Assembly: GCF_017562075.2 (NCBI RefSeq)
Contig: NW_024427603.1
Coordinates: forward strand, 1-64,000
Direction of reading: 5' to 3'
DNA length: 64,000 nucleotides
Origin: Anopheles merus
Lineage: Eukaryota > Arthropoda > Insecta > Diptera > Culicidae
Shown: positions 35,370 to 46,976 of the stretch, piece after piece
Position numbering within the stretch: the stretch's first letter is position 1
Layout of the letters: each line of letters begins with the position of its first letter
The notes under the pieces: model-generated
Databases searched by the model: none
Seen by the model: only the letters and a program-made list of their open reading frames with translations
What the model was told of the DNA's origin: nothing
Program-made: the position numbers and the translations under genes

Positions 35370-35706
35370 CCCACCGCTTGTCCAACATTTACGAAGTCAT
35401 AAATATCGAACAAATCGTGGGGCGATATGGTTCACTCCACGTCCAGATAACTCTTTTCAGATTAGATAGCGGAGCTGAAAGTTTTCCTGCGCTTCTCGAC
35501 AGGTGGAGTAAGCGAGATAGTGTCTTTCAGTTTAATTGTTCAATTTATTTCCTTCTTAATTGACAATATTGGAGGCTCGCTTGGGCTTCGGCCGTGGTAG
35601 TGGACAGGACGTGGTTGGATTGAAGTGTGTAGTGTACCTCCCTAAGAAGCGTGTATTCTAAAAATTGATCAATGGATTACTGTTGTCACTTGGAGGTGTT
35701 ATTACA
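35370..35706. other. No recognised gene or element
   Basis: Sequence flanking the Mag LTR. No domain or repeat shared with the rest of the window was seen. Confidence 0.5.
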
Positions 35707-35792
35707 GTGGCGGGTCTAGCCTCTCCGAGGCCCTAGGCGTTATGGTAGACGGGCCCCTTTACCAAATCCATCGAGGGGGGGGGGGGGTGTTA
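35707..35792 (+). mobile_element. hAT-like terminus with GGCCC tract
   Basis: CAGTGGCGGGTCTAGCCTCT followed by gaggcccta and acgggcccc resembles 5' ends of many hAT relics. A poly-G run follows. No transposase is associated. Confidence 0.4.
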
Positions 35793-38309
35793 AATGGTGT
35801 ACGAATCATGCACGGCAAATTTTCTAAGTTTGCTGCAGTAACATTTTTTACTGAAAGTTATTGAGTAATACATGGTTTTGTCGTTTCACTGAATATTTGT
35901 AAAACAAATTACTGAAAATGCATTTATTTATTCTGTCAAAACGACATGTAAGTCAGTTTGAGCCTCAAAAGAAAATATAATGCGATGCCCGCTTGCTCGT
36001 GATGAACAAAAATTTGATTTGGGTAAGCGGTTACTTCCAGACACCCCGATAAAATTTTAGGTGCATATTCGGCTTGCGGAATTAACGTTTTGGTTGAGAA
36101 AAATCTTCACACCACTTTGCTGTTCTTGCTGAAATTTCATGATTACCGTGAGTGCATACCAAATCAACAAACTTGTTTCGACAAAATACAGTTCACATCT
36201 GTATAAAACTTTATGAAACAGAAATGAATATGAGCAGAATGGACTGCCATCCAGCGCATCAATAAAAACCCCAATTTCTATACTTTTTTTCGCCAATTTT
36301 TAATCGATATCAATGACTAAACAATCAGTAATATCTTTGTGGTATGTTCAAATTTTGGGTACTGTGGATACTGTTTCGAAGCGGACTTTCGACACTTGAT
36401 CGTCTAGGCGATCATATAAACCTTTAGGACGTTGGAGTTTAGAGGGCTTACCTTGGGTAGGAGGACATAAGTAAACTCCTTAAATGAGAAGTCGATAGAT
36501 GATGGATGGGCTTAGTCCTATCCTGACAATCCGAACAAATCTGACCTGCCATGATCGGAGTTGGTTTTATTTATACTCAAAAGAAGTTAAAGGTCGGAAA
36601 GTTATCGTTTTCGCTAAGCTAGTTACGTTTGTCTTTTATTTTAATTTATTTTGCTTTTACTGTGGTGTTTACCTTTACAATGAATACTGAAGTACCGTCT
36701 TGCTTCGAATTACGGCCACTTCATTTTCAATCGGTCAGAGCGATAACTTCTTGCACGCGGGAAAACAATATTTTCATTCGAAAGTAACTGGAAATACCCT
36801 GTATTGCAGTATGTTTGTCTAAATTGATCCGCGGACCTCAGGTTGGAGGACACTGCTTTAGATAAGCTGCTTTCTAAATGATCGAGCGTTGAGGGCCAGG
36901 AGAATGCATTTTTTTACACATACTTTATTATATTATTACAGTTAATACACAAAATAACTGGTTTATGATATTAAACAATCCGATTGGTTATATTGTTGTT
37001 TTTCTTAAATTATTATATCATCCAAGCAAGTTTCAAATTCGTTTTATTAACTTACAATTACTAAAATTGATTGTAAAGATTTTTCAGCCAGGTCAGACAA
37101 AATGATAGCGCATTTCCTTAAAAAATACTCCTAGAAAATCGTTGCATCCTTAAAAAGCATTAGTGTGTAATCATTGTTCTCGTAAAATCAACAGTCAGGT
37201 TTTTATGGAATTATTCGTTTCTATTTTCTAATTTCTCCTCAAATTTGACCATATTGATTGGTCCGACAATCCATGTTATGGTGATCAAATTTGGAAGAGT
37301 TCAACGATATGAATTGTCATATTAAAATATGTTCAGTTAATTTTTAATGAATAGGATCTTCCTATCTTTCAAAATCGCGCCAATATTTTCAGACCGGACC
37401 TGACTGCATATTGTGGCGGGCCGAACTTTGCCGACCGCTGCCGACAGCTTAATTAGTTCAAATTTTACGCGATCATTCATATCGATATTTCCTTTCCGTC
37501 GACCCTTCCAATTTTGACCCAAACCCTTCAACAGCTTGCCTTTCTACCATCACTTCGTCCAGTCCACAATTTTGACTAAGGCCCCAAAGGTTAGCCGGGG
37601 CACGAGTTCTTAGTTTTTGCGAGATAACATAGACACAAGCCAAATTAAAAAGCGCACACATCGACATCGGAATCGATTCATGAATGAAACATCAACAGAT
37701 AAAAAGAGCGTGCTTGGTGTCAGCCAATTTTTCTTGCTAATTTCTACGGCTACGAACCGTTGTGTTGAGATCGGTTTCGGAGCCTTTTAATGTCGTATGT
37801 GCATGTAGTTTGCGTGAGGCAGCTGTTGTAACGGATTTTCGCTTTACCCAACTCGTGCGTAGTGTTCAATGCATTCGATCCAACGCTTTGGGCCAACGAT
37901 GATGAAATGATGATATTGTTTTGAGCTGTGGGCATGTATCGCAACGTTCTGCGCTTCCAACTAAGGTAAAAATAAATATTGCATATGTTAAAAAGGCAAA
38001 TGTTTTCTGCTTCTGATAGTAAAATGCTTCTGATTAATAAAATAAATATGCTTCTGATAGGTCTGGTAGTAATAGTAAATCTGATTGTAAACATAACACC
38101 CGGAGGGAAATGGGGGTATATTGGGTTGACAACACCAAATGGAAGGGGCCCCTCAATCGACGGGATCATCAACGGGGCCCCCAAATGGCCGAGGCAATGG
38201 AGATTGTTCTTCATATTATGGCTGTATATGGCTGTATGTAGATGCAGCTGTAACGGTTTTTGGTCTTGTTGTATTCGCAAAAATTGAAATAGTCGATAAA
38301 AACCATATA
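35793..38309. repeat. Dispersed repeat X, copy 2
   Basis: It parallels 3064-5900 in order and orientation and begins aatggtgtacgaatcatg, a sequence that in copy 1 lies left of the non-LTR fragment (2011-2028). So this copy shows the site before that insertion. The region 37490-37850 is almost identical to 5030-5390; the middle is more diverged and shortened. Confidence 0.8.
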
Positions 38310-38673
38310 CAGGCGGTCCCCGAGATACACGGTTAATGGGGACCGAAAACGGCCGCAAAAAACCGCGTATCTCGAATTTCCGCGTAAGTCGAATCTCGTG
38401 ATTTCTAGCCAAAATATCACTAATTTTCGTGTTAATTTGCAACTAGGGGGTGGTTTTAGCCACTTAATCAATCGTTTGATATGATTCTGAATGAAATAAC
38501 AGTTTCAAACCTTTTGAAATAGTTTTTAACATCCGATCAAAACAGAAATTATTTGGCATTTTACAATAGATGTGTCAAATCAGTACAATTTGCTCAAAGA
38601 ACTGTCAAATTTAGGAAACCGCGTATCTCTGAATCCGCGTATAAGAGGTACCGTGTATCTCGGGGACCGCCTG
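38310..38673. mobile_element. pogo/Tigger-like MITE (364 bp)
   Basis: Inverted ends CAGGCGGTCCCCGAGATACA...; the right end is the reverse complement. It is flanked by TATA on both sides (38306-38309 and 38674-38677). The unfilled site is present in repeat X copy 1 at about 5865-5890 (accatttataaatgaacatg). The TA duplication and the CAGGC...GAGATA terminus resemble Tigger/pogo ends. No coding capacity. Confidence 0.85.
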
Positions 38674-38827
38674 TATAAATGAACATGGTCCATAGGTTCC
38701 TTGAGTATTTTTATACCCTTCCCCCCTTCCTTCTAACTGAAACCTTTCCCATTTCCCCTTCTCTTCGGTCCACAAACTTGATGTGTTCGATTAGGATCAG
38801 AATGAAAATTTTAGTTTTTGCATTAAA

Positions 38828-39045
38828 AGACACACACAATCCACTATACCAGGCCAGGAATGTGAATACCATTTTTCGTGTGAAACAGCTGTCTGCTTTC
38901 GGCACACAATCGCATAGCGGTAGCAGGGGCCCCGTATACAAGAACAGGACACTTCATCCCAGCCAAGAGCGCACACAATGACATCGATTTAACCATTTCT
39001 CGAAAGAAACCTCAACCCACTGAAGCACTGTAGACCAAACGACTT
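38828..39045 (+). repeat. Dispersed repeat Y, copy 2
   Basis: Matches 9196-9420 (gtgaataccatttttcgtgt, gtgtgaaacagctgtct, cgcacacaatgacatcgatt). Confidence 0.8.
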
Positions 39046-39054
39046 TCGTAGGCT

Positions 39055-39440
39055 TTTTAAAGCGACGCGAGCTTGGTGTCAATTTTTCCTGCTAATTTCT
39101 CCGGCTACGAGCCGGTGTATTGAAATTTTGTGTAGGGGCCTTTAAATTTCTGTTGAGTGTGTTTTATGCTTGTGTTGTGTAACGGGTTTTCGGTGGTAGT
39201 TAAGCGCAGCGTTCTGTGCATTCCATTTTAGCAGCAAGTTGCTCTGCGTGGTTTTGGGTTTGGGTGTCTCGTGCACAGGCCACCCACACCAGCAAAAATT
39301 GACGGTTTCTCGCTCTGCCCAATACTTTGCGCCAACGATGATGAGGTATTGATTTGAGCTGTGCGCGCGTGTCGCAGCGTTCTTCGCTTGCGACTTTGAT
39401 GCAAGTATTGGCAGATTTCTTAGATCATTTAATGTGCTGC
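39055..39440 (+). repeat. Diverged piece of repeat X
   Basis: It shares gcttggtgtcaattttt(c) and tgctaatttct(a/c)cggctacgagccg-type sequence, and a gtgcgtagcgttc-like portion, with 5245-5520 and 37700-37940, but is clearly older. Confidence 0.55.
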
Positions 39441-39710
39441 TTTGAGTAGTATGGGGCCCCGGTATTCCGGTTCGGGGCCCTCGACAAAATATAGTGAGTG
39501 AAGCGATGGGAAAAATTAATTAATTAAAAAAAAGTCTTTTTGAAATAGATGGTCAAAGCCCCATCCAGGGGGGGGGGGTAGATTCGATACGAAGTCGAAC
39601 ATCCACAATGACGGGGCCCCCTAGATCGCCGGGGCCCCTGGCGGCCGCCCAGTCCGCCCACCGTACTGGCACACAGCTGTTGGGAGATTGAACAGTATAC
39701 TTACTTACGC

Positions 39711-41682
39711 TTTCTGGTGGGGGGGGGAGGAGTGCGTGCTTGCGTTCGCGCTTTCGTGGGTGCGTGCTTGCGTTTCGCGGGTGCCTGCCCGCGTACACGC
39801 GTACGTGCATGTGTGCGTGTGTGTGTGCGTGCGTGTGGAAACCCCAAAACTATTTGATTCTGATGCGTACATTTTCATCCGCTGCGACTACAAAGTCCAT
39901 GCATTTTCGATCTCGCTACCTGAGAGACAACACAACCATTGGCATTGGCATCTTTGCGATCGGCTCTGCTGTTGGGGGTGTTAAAAAGGCACACGATCGA
40001 AGCAATCGTGCATGTGATATGTAGCACATTTCTTTCCAATTCAGCTAGCGGACGCAAGTGGAATCAACACTTGAATTGAACTCATACAAAAGAGGATTCT
40101 GGATTGGTTTATTACGGTGCGCGTATGGTGCTGCACCTGTCCGTCCAGAATCTCGCGGCTTGTTGACTTAGAGTCGGTATCATGACGCCGTGCGACCGGC
40201 ACTGCCTTGGAATGGGTAAGGCTCGGTAGGTTCATGTCCTTTGTTCAAGTGTATTCCGTGCATTTGTCGCGCCACGGCGGTAGACCCGGCAGCAACAAAG
40301 TCATAACAAACTCTTTCCCGGTACGGATGGCGCTTCAAAGTTCTTTTTCTTATTATTATTCTTGTCATTACGGCCTACGCGATCATGTTGGCCTTTTCAG
40401 GACTTGACGTACACGTAGCCGGATAGTTAGTTCTTGCTACGGCGGACGGTTCATACGCGGTTAGAACCCACGACGAGCATGCAGATGTGAGGAATGACGG
40501 CGGTGCTGCGGGACCGCTCCTATCCAGCGTGCAACTTGCATACTGCCACACTGTCTCCTGCCCGGTGCATACCCAGCAGGTAGGAGGAAGGATGCACCTC
40601 CTCAACAAAAAAAACACCGTCATGAACCAGCGGCGGATCTAACGGTAGACGGATTAGGCGGTCGCCGAAGATCTCTAGTATGTAGTATGGCGTATGTTTA
40701 CAAGTGAACAGAGTATTAGCGACAAGGGCCCGCGGAAAAATGGTCGTTGGGGCCCTGTGGCGGAATAAGCATTTGTCCCCCCCCCCCTCACCCCTCATGC
40801 GGGCAATAATTGTAGGATCTGTGACTGATGATCGTAAAGGTCCCATGGCCTAAGCCCCCTCCCCCTCCCTCCCTCCGCTGGCAATTTAGATATACTGTTA
40901 AATCTCCCAACAGCTGTGTGCTAGTACCCCCTCCCCCGGTCATTAGTTTACAGGGGCTTCAACTCGTCTTTCAGCCTTTCATGAACACCTTCCTTTCCGA
41001 TGGATCATAACATTCCGGAAGAGCATACATTCCGCGACAGTTTTGCACACACACGCACACTCACACCCTTGCGCAGACGGCTCAGCATATCTGTGTAATC
41101 TACACCATACGAAAGCAAAAGCTTAGTGTAACAAAGTTATGCTTAATGCTTAACACGTTCAGTTCAGTATACTGGTTTCACAATCAGCTTGCGTTCTTGA
41201 AGCCGGCGGAACAGAATGTTGATGAAAATCAGCGCCGGGTTGAATGTGTTAATGCGGACTAGGGTTCTGCGCGTTGCACAGCAAACCCTCCAGCGTGAGC
41301 TAGCGATTCCTTAGTCATTTTTACTTGACAGCGTTTGAACTCATTGCGCTTATTTGGTTTGATTTGTGAAAATTAAACTTCATCGTCGCAATGTTTGTTA
41401 ACGGCTTTTTTAAGAGCCACAGCAACTCATGACCATTAACCATACGGGAGAAAGAGATAGCGCTATGGAGGGAAAAAGCACGGACGACGGCTGACAGCGA
41501 TTGGCCGTCTGACGCACCAGCACAACCAAACCTTCGACAGCGCGTTCAGGCGAGGGGTATGAGGCGGAGCCAGGGACGGGTAGCTCGACAAGCTGCTTGA
41601 CAAATTTGCCGTTAGAGGGAAAAAGATGGCATGATAAAATTCTCCGAACGGCATGATTTCTTCCGTCGCTTTGCGCAGCGGG
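39711..41682 (+). mobile_element. Family K copy D (3' portion)
   Basis: It begins at a GC/GT-rich variable tract and then follows copy E (52945-54832) almost base for base to the TTTGCGCAGCGGG terminus at 41682. The left half is replaced by GGGGCCCC-rich sequence, which includes a short inverted K piece (39668-39703). No coding region. Confidence 0.85.
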
Positions 41683-41850
41683 AGTTTATTGATGTCCCCC
41701 TACCCAAGGTAGGGCGTATAAGGTCCAACATTTACAGAACGGGAAATCCCTTCAAGGTTTCTATAATCGCCAGGACAATCTAGTGTTCAAAAGAACGCTT
41801 CGAAACATTATCCACCTCAGTTCAGAAAGCCTCACTGACCAGGGAGTGAT
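41683..41850 (-). repeat. Inverted fragment of repeat X
   Basis: The minus strand reads gtttcgaagcg(t)tctttt, ctataga-type sequence and ccttgggtagggggacat, matching 3580-3700 and 36370-36475. Confidence 0.65.
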
Positions 41851-42127
41851 AGTTCTAAGTTACTAAATTGGTATTAAAACAAAACACATGATTTAATGAC
41901 AAAAAGAGTATATTTAATGTTTCCAAAGCAGCATATATCTTATGGACAAAAATAAATGTGGTTATCATATATGTTTTTTTCTACTCATCACTGAAAAAAA
42001 AAAGTCTAATGATTCTTATGTTCAATTATTGCTAAGAGTTGATCGTAAATGAATATTCACTACATTTAAGTGAAGCCGTAAGCATTATAGGTCCCTAATC
42101 AATTTATCCATCATTCAAATGAAGATA
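41851..42127. other. No recognised gene
   Basis: A/T-rich sequence, probably the intergenic region downstream of the host gene on the minus strand. Confidence 0.5.
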
Positions 42128-42455
42128 CACGTTTCCAGCTACGTTCAAATCTTTTGCCGTTTACGCGCGCCGCTACCATCGAATTGTTGACAGTTAGACG
42201 CTTTTGAGATAACTAACAAATTTAAAATTTATGGGATATTCCGAGGTGTCTTTGAGCTAGGTTTTGTTTAATTAATTAAAGGAGTATACGTAATAAAATA
42301 AAGTTTAAAAAACGTTTTGAATTAGTAAAAACTAGCCTTGATTTGCACTGTAAACAGAATATTGCTGTCAAAAATCTAATGGTATTGAATCCAATCCAAT
42401 GGAGCTGCGATTCGATGCAAACGGAGTGAGATTCTTATGTAGCTGGAAACGAGTG
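42128..42455. mobile_element. MITE (328 bp) with TA duplication
   Basis: Left end CACGTTTCCAGCTACGTT; right end, inverted, CACTCGTTTCCAGCTACATA. TA flanks both sides (42126-42127 and 42456-42457). The interior has no coding capacity. It lies just downstream of the host gene's polyadenylation signal. Confidence 0.7.
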
Positions 42456-42521
42456 TAAGAGTATACAATAAAAATGAAAAACGTGGCTCATACCAAACAT
42501 ACATTCTCCCGAGATAATTAC

Positions 42522-42527
42522 TTTATT
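42522..42527 (-). promoter_or_regulatory. Polyadenylation signal of the host gene
   Basis: AATAAA on the minus strand (gttataATAAAgtaatt), 52 bases downstream of the stop codon at 42579-42581. The position is as expected for a short 3' UTR. Confidence 0.6.
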
Positions 42528-42578
42528 ATAACAACTGCTGGTATTATATATGAACGGTACATTAAAGCATTCACAGTT

Positions 42579-42614
42579 CTATTTTTCAAGTTTACCATCA
42601 GCGTAAAATTTGGG
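42579..42614 (-). CDS. Putative host gene, last coding exon
   Basis: The minus strand has a strong acceptor, TTTCTTTTCTTTTATTTCAG (42634-42615), followed by eleven codons PKFYADGKLEK and TAG (42581-42579). The reading phase fits the exon at 43886-43999: both splice sites fall between codons. A polyadenylation signal follows. It is not within any repeat seen in the window. The protein is not recognised. The terminal exon would run to roughly 42505. Confidence 0.6.
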   Translation of the reverse strand, partial: PKFYADGKLEK

Positions 42615-43058
42615 CTGAAATAAAAGAAAAGAAACTAGAGTTAGAAATCATCCGTACCACTCCTAAGTAACATACAAATTACATTTAATTTGATTAACAC
42701 ACGAGATACGTAAAGATACGTCCTGGTCATCCTTTCGAAAAAAACTAAGTACAAGGATGTGTACATACAATTTAAGGTACATGAAATATTATTTAATTCA
42801 TCAAATGTATGTATTCAAATATAAAAATACAGAAAAAGGAGTAGGTATAATATAAAATAAGGAATTTCCTTTTGGCCTAACATAGGTACCGGTCTGTAAA
42901 TCAGAATTTAACATTTTCATTTCCAAATTGCTCACGAGAGCCAAGGTTTATATGTTAGTATGTTTAATGTATTGCTGATGTTGAACAAAAGCAAAGCAAC
43001 AAAAGAAATTAATACATTAAATATTTAATGAATTAAATTTTTATTTCAACGATTTACT

Positions 43059-43635
43059 AATTTATTGATTTATTGATTTATTGATTTATTGATTTGATGA
43101 TTTATTGATTTATTGATTTGTTGATTTATTGATTTATTGATTTATTGATTTATTGATTTATTGATTTATTGATTTATTGATTTATTGATTTATTGATTTA
43201 TTGATTTATTGATTTATTGATTTATTGATTTATTGATTTATTGATTTATTGATTTATTGATTTATTGATTTATTGATTTATTGATTTATTGATTTATTGA
43301 TTTATTGATTTATTGATTTATTGATTTATTGATTTATTGGTTTATTGATTTATTGATTTATTGATTTATTGATTTAATGATTTATTGATTTATTGATTTA
43401 ATGATTTATTGATTTATTGATTTATTGATTTATTGATTGATTGATTTATTGATTTATTGATTTATTGATTTATTGATTTATTGATTTATTGATTTATTGA
43501 TTTATTGATTTATTGATTTATTGATTTATTGATTTATTGATTTATTGATTTATTGATTTATTGATTTATTGATTTATTGATTTATTGATTTATTGATTTA
43601 TTGATTTATTGATTTATTGATTTATTGATTTATTG
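43059..43635 (-). repeat. (TCAATAAA)n minisatellite in the host intron
   Basis: An 8-bp unit, TTTATTGA on plus and TCAATAAA on minus, is repeated about 72 times with few variants (e.g. tgatgatttattg at 43095, ttggtttattg at 43338, taatgatttattg at 43375). It lies within the intron between the two host exons, and on the coding strand each perfect unit contains an AATAAA hexamer. Confidence 0.97.
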
Positions 43636-43885
43636 TCAACGCCTACTTCCGAACAATTCTATATCTCGCTGAAAGAGTCTATTACATGCCTGAACGATTC
43701 TACAACTCGCTGAACATGTCTATGTAATCCTCGAAAACCCTGTAAGATACTTCTGAATTATACCATGGTATGGAAATGGTAAAAAATTATCGGTAGCAAG
43801 GTCGGTACAGCATAATTGTTTTGTTAGTTTTTTTAAATGATATTTAATTTATGAATTAAATGAATTGAAGAATTTGGATATATAC

Positions 43886-43999
43886 CTCGTCGTGGGTCAC
43901 GTTATCCTTAAGGGTTTCGTCATCATCTCCTGAATCATCTTCACCGGAGCTCTCAGTAGAGTTAGCTGGTTTGTTGTTGTTACCGGCAAGTGCTTTGTT
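43886..43999 (-). CDS. Putative host gene, penultimate exon (38 codons, acidic)
   Basis: The minus strand has acceptor aatttttttacAG (44001-44000), a 114-base exon open in one frame, and donor GAG|GTATAT (43885). It encodes [20 protein letters not shown], an acidic run [12 protein letters not shown], then NVTHDE. Length is an exact multiple of three. The composition (Ser/Glu/Asp, low complexity) suggests a disordered cytosolic tail, perhaps the C-terminal tail of a membrane protein; this is inference. No upstream exon was identified between 44 and 51 kb, which is transposon-filled, so upstream introns must be long. Confidence 0.6.
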
Positions 44000-44021
44000 C
44001 TGTAAAAAAATTAAAAAATTA

Positions 44022-44365
<344 letters not shown>

Positions 44366-44484
44366 TGTTTTTTTATATGCATATATGACAACCGCTCCAC
44401 ACTATGCTTGCAAAATTCCACAAAACAGTTGCAACACTTCATTTTATGATTGCAAACCCCCACATAATGGTTGCACGATTGGGC

Positions 44485-44672
44485 CGGTCTCGTGATACAG
44501 TCGTCAACTCGTACGACTTCATAATATAACCGTCATAGGTTCAAGCCCAGAATGGACCGCCCCCCGTAGCAAGGATTGACTATTCGGCTACGTGGTAATG
44601 AATTAAGTCTCGAAAGCCTGTACAGGCCCGCCTGTATGTCCGCGTAGTACGTTACGCCAAATAGAAGAAGAA
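44485..44672 (+). mobile_element. tRNA-derived SINE, most complete head
   Basis: It starts gccggtctcgtgatacagtc (A-box-like region), then has B-box-like aggttcaagcccag, a middle ggctacgtggtaatga, and ends gttacgccaaatagaagaag with a GAA tail. Unlike the copies at 10.7 and 18.5 kb, it uses the 'ggctacgtgg...gttacgcc' body. Confidence 0.85.
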
Positions 44673-44679
44673 GAAAAAG

Positions 44680-44822
44680 GTTCAAGCCCCGGATGGACCG
44701 TGCCCTATACCTAGAACTGACTATTCTCTAATTATAATACATAATTCACTGAAAGCCAAGCCCACTTGTGGTACAAGCAGGCCTTGACCGACAACGGTTG
44801 TTACGCCATAGAAGAAGAAGTT
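44680..44822 (+). mobile_element. tRNA-derived SINE, second copy in tandem
   Basis: It starts ggttcaagccccggatgg and ends gttacgccatagaagaagaa. The body resembles the 10.7 kb copy (tcactgaaagccaagcccac). It directly follows the previous SINE's tail, so one SINE inserted into the other's A-rich tail. Confidence 0.8.
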
Positions 44823-45417
44823 ATCTTGCATCTTGTTTGGAGCACATTTCGGCTAGATATTTATGCGTCCTGAAGACCTAGCGAAGACCTAGCACAACAT
44901 GTCTGTCATAATATAGACATGTTAATGAACTGAGTGTGGGGCATAGGTCTAGGCCTAATCTGTAAAATCTCACGCGGTCTTTTCAAGAAAAAGTTAAATA
45001 ATTTTCGGTGTCGCGGATGGTCGCAGCTAATTTCAACGGTAAAACTGAAATCACTGCTGAAATCGAGTCGATTCATAAAAAATCCCTTTCCAAAAAAAAA
45101 TAAAAAAAATCGGAAAAGATGTTTGGTTTTCGATCATTGATGAACTTAACAAACATTATTTGCAAAATATTCAGACATAACATAAAAGTATGGCAAAAAT
45201 CCTTGCCAACGACACATTGTTTATCAATATATGACCATCATTTACTAAAATATGATAGTTTATGTTGGGTCAAAAAATAGCTCAAAAAGGGACAAAAAAC
45301 ACAAAGTTTGTATTTTTATGGCTTATATCTCAGTAAGTGTAAGATAAAAACGTGAAATATTTTGGTTTTAATTAAGTTTTAGTATCTATTTTAAGACATT
45401 TTTTATGATGTACATTT
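44823..45417. other. No recognised gene
   Basis: A/T-rich sequence without recognised domains or links to the repeats of this window. Probably intronic or intergenic. Confidence 0.5.
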
Positions 45418-45934
45418 AGGTCTATATTGCGTTCATTCGCACGTTCATTATGTTCATTTTTCTATCGTTTTGGTAGCGACGTTTCCCATCGAAAAACCCG
45501 TCGGCAAATTCGAGTCGACGAAGTAAAAATCGGACCCGTATCGTTCGAACAGGAAGGTGCATTCAAGAGATTTTCTGCCGACAGCTCAAGCTGTCTGGAA
45601 CGCGCAAATTTAACCCCACAACTAATTAAAGCCACTGTGTTACGTGTGTAATTCAGTTTAACATTAACTTATCAACACTCTGATCATTCATGTTCACCCC
45701 ATTTCCAACAAAAATTATGGAAAAAGTAATTCTAAAGAAGTGCTTAATTCTTTTGTTTATACTTACTCCAACCGCCGGTTGCTTCGACCAACTGTCAAAC
45801 ACACAGATGTAAAAACAAAAATGTCGATGGAACCATCGTTGATTAGAATGGCGAAAACGATATCAATTTCTATCCCGCTCGACTCGAGTGCTTCCGACGG
45901 AATCGAATATCATTTGAGCAAAATAATAGGCCTG
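45418..45934 (+). mobile_element. MITE family M copy 1 (~517 bp)
   Basis: It begins aggtctatattgcgttcatt and ends aataataggcctg. The same sequence, in the opposite orientation, is seen at 57310-60400 (split) and, diverged, at 46081-46600. It contains the internal inverted motif gacagctcaagctgtc. The open frames inside are not conserved between copies. Confidence 0.75.
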
Positions 45935-46080
45935 ATACTTCCGCACTCCACCAGCCTTCCATACCCGTACACTCGTATCATTGTGGTGATGGGTAAATTT
46001 TCGTTCTGAGCGCGATTTTCACACCCGCCCTCTACTGAGCACAGCCTACCTGAAGCCAAAATGCCCCAAGTGCACCATGA

Positions 46081-46600
46081 TAGGCCTGATATACGTCGAA
46101 CGACTCTCGAATCCGTCGGAAGCCCCAGAATCGAACAGGAGAAAATTTGCCGTATCATATTCGCCATTCGAATCGATGAAGGTTTCGTCGACTTTTTGCT
46201 CTTGTTCTAGTGTGCTTGCCAGTTGATCGAAGCAACCGATGAACGGAGTAAGTGAAACAAAGTGATTGAGCACTTCTTTTAAATGAATAATTTCCATATT
46301 TTGGTCACGGATGGGTTAAATGAGAGCTAAAAAAGTGTCACTAGACTTGTGTTGAATATAATTACAAATGTAGACAGCGGTCACAACTCATTTAATGGTT
46401 GAATTTGCGTGTTTGCGATAGCTTGAACTATCGGTAGAAAATCACAAGATTCTACCTACCCGATCGATATTTATGATACCAATTTAAGCTTCGTCGACTT
46501 GAACTGGCGATGGAAAAGCAACTTCTCAAATGATAGCAAAATGAACAAAATGAACGTTCGAGTGAATTTTCTTGAATGCCGAACGCAATATGATAGGCCT
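46081..46600 (-). mobile_element. MITE family M copy 2, inverted relative to copy 1
   Basis: On the minus strand it begins caggcctatcatattgcgtt and continues cattcaagaaaattcactcg. It shares cgaatcgatgaaggtttcgt with copy 3. It is more diverged than copies 1 and 3 are from each other. Confidence 0.7.
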
Positions 46601-46903
46601 GTAATTCGTGGTGAGATGAATGGAACTCGATGATGTGTAAACTGGAACTCTTATCAGCTATTGTTTAGAACTCTCCGTAAGTGTGCTGCCGTTTTTACTT
46701 TCATTCAAATCACTTCCTTTGTATCATATATTGCGAAGCAACGGTTTTGTTAGGAATAGATGACCTTCATATCTTGATATCAATCCAAAAACTGGCCATC
46801 AAGCAGGTTTTTGGCTTCTTTTTCTAACTATGGGGCCCTTTCCGTTTTAAGTTCGTAGGCTGAACGCTGAACACCTTATCCCAAGAATTAATTTTGTTTA
46901 TTA

Positions 46904-46930
46904 CTCGTTCAATGGATAACAATGGATCCG
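46904..46930 (-). other. 3'-terminal stem-loop of CR1-like copy C
   Basis: The minus strand reads cGGAT-ccattgtt-ATCC, followed by attgaacgagtaataaac. It sits at the same place as the GGCC and GGGCC stem-loops of copies A and B. Confidence 0.5.
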
Positions 46931-46976
46931 TGTGAATGTTCTTAAGTCTAAAATTAGATTAAAATAAGTAGTAAGA

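Noticed and set aside
43059..43635. CRISPR-like array
   Set aside because: The 8-bp units have no spacers; it is a simple minisatellite in a eukaryotic genome.
44485..44560. tRNA gene
   Set aside because: The sequence has A- and B-box-like blocks but no cloverleaf; the body and GAA tail identify a SINE.
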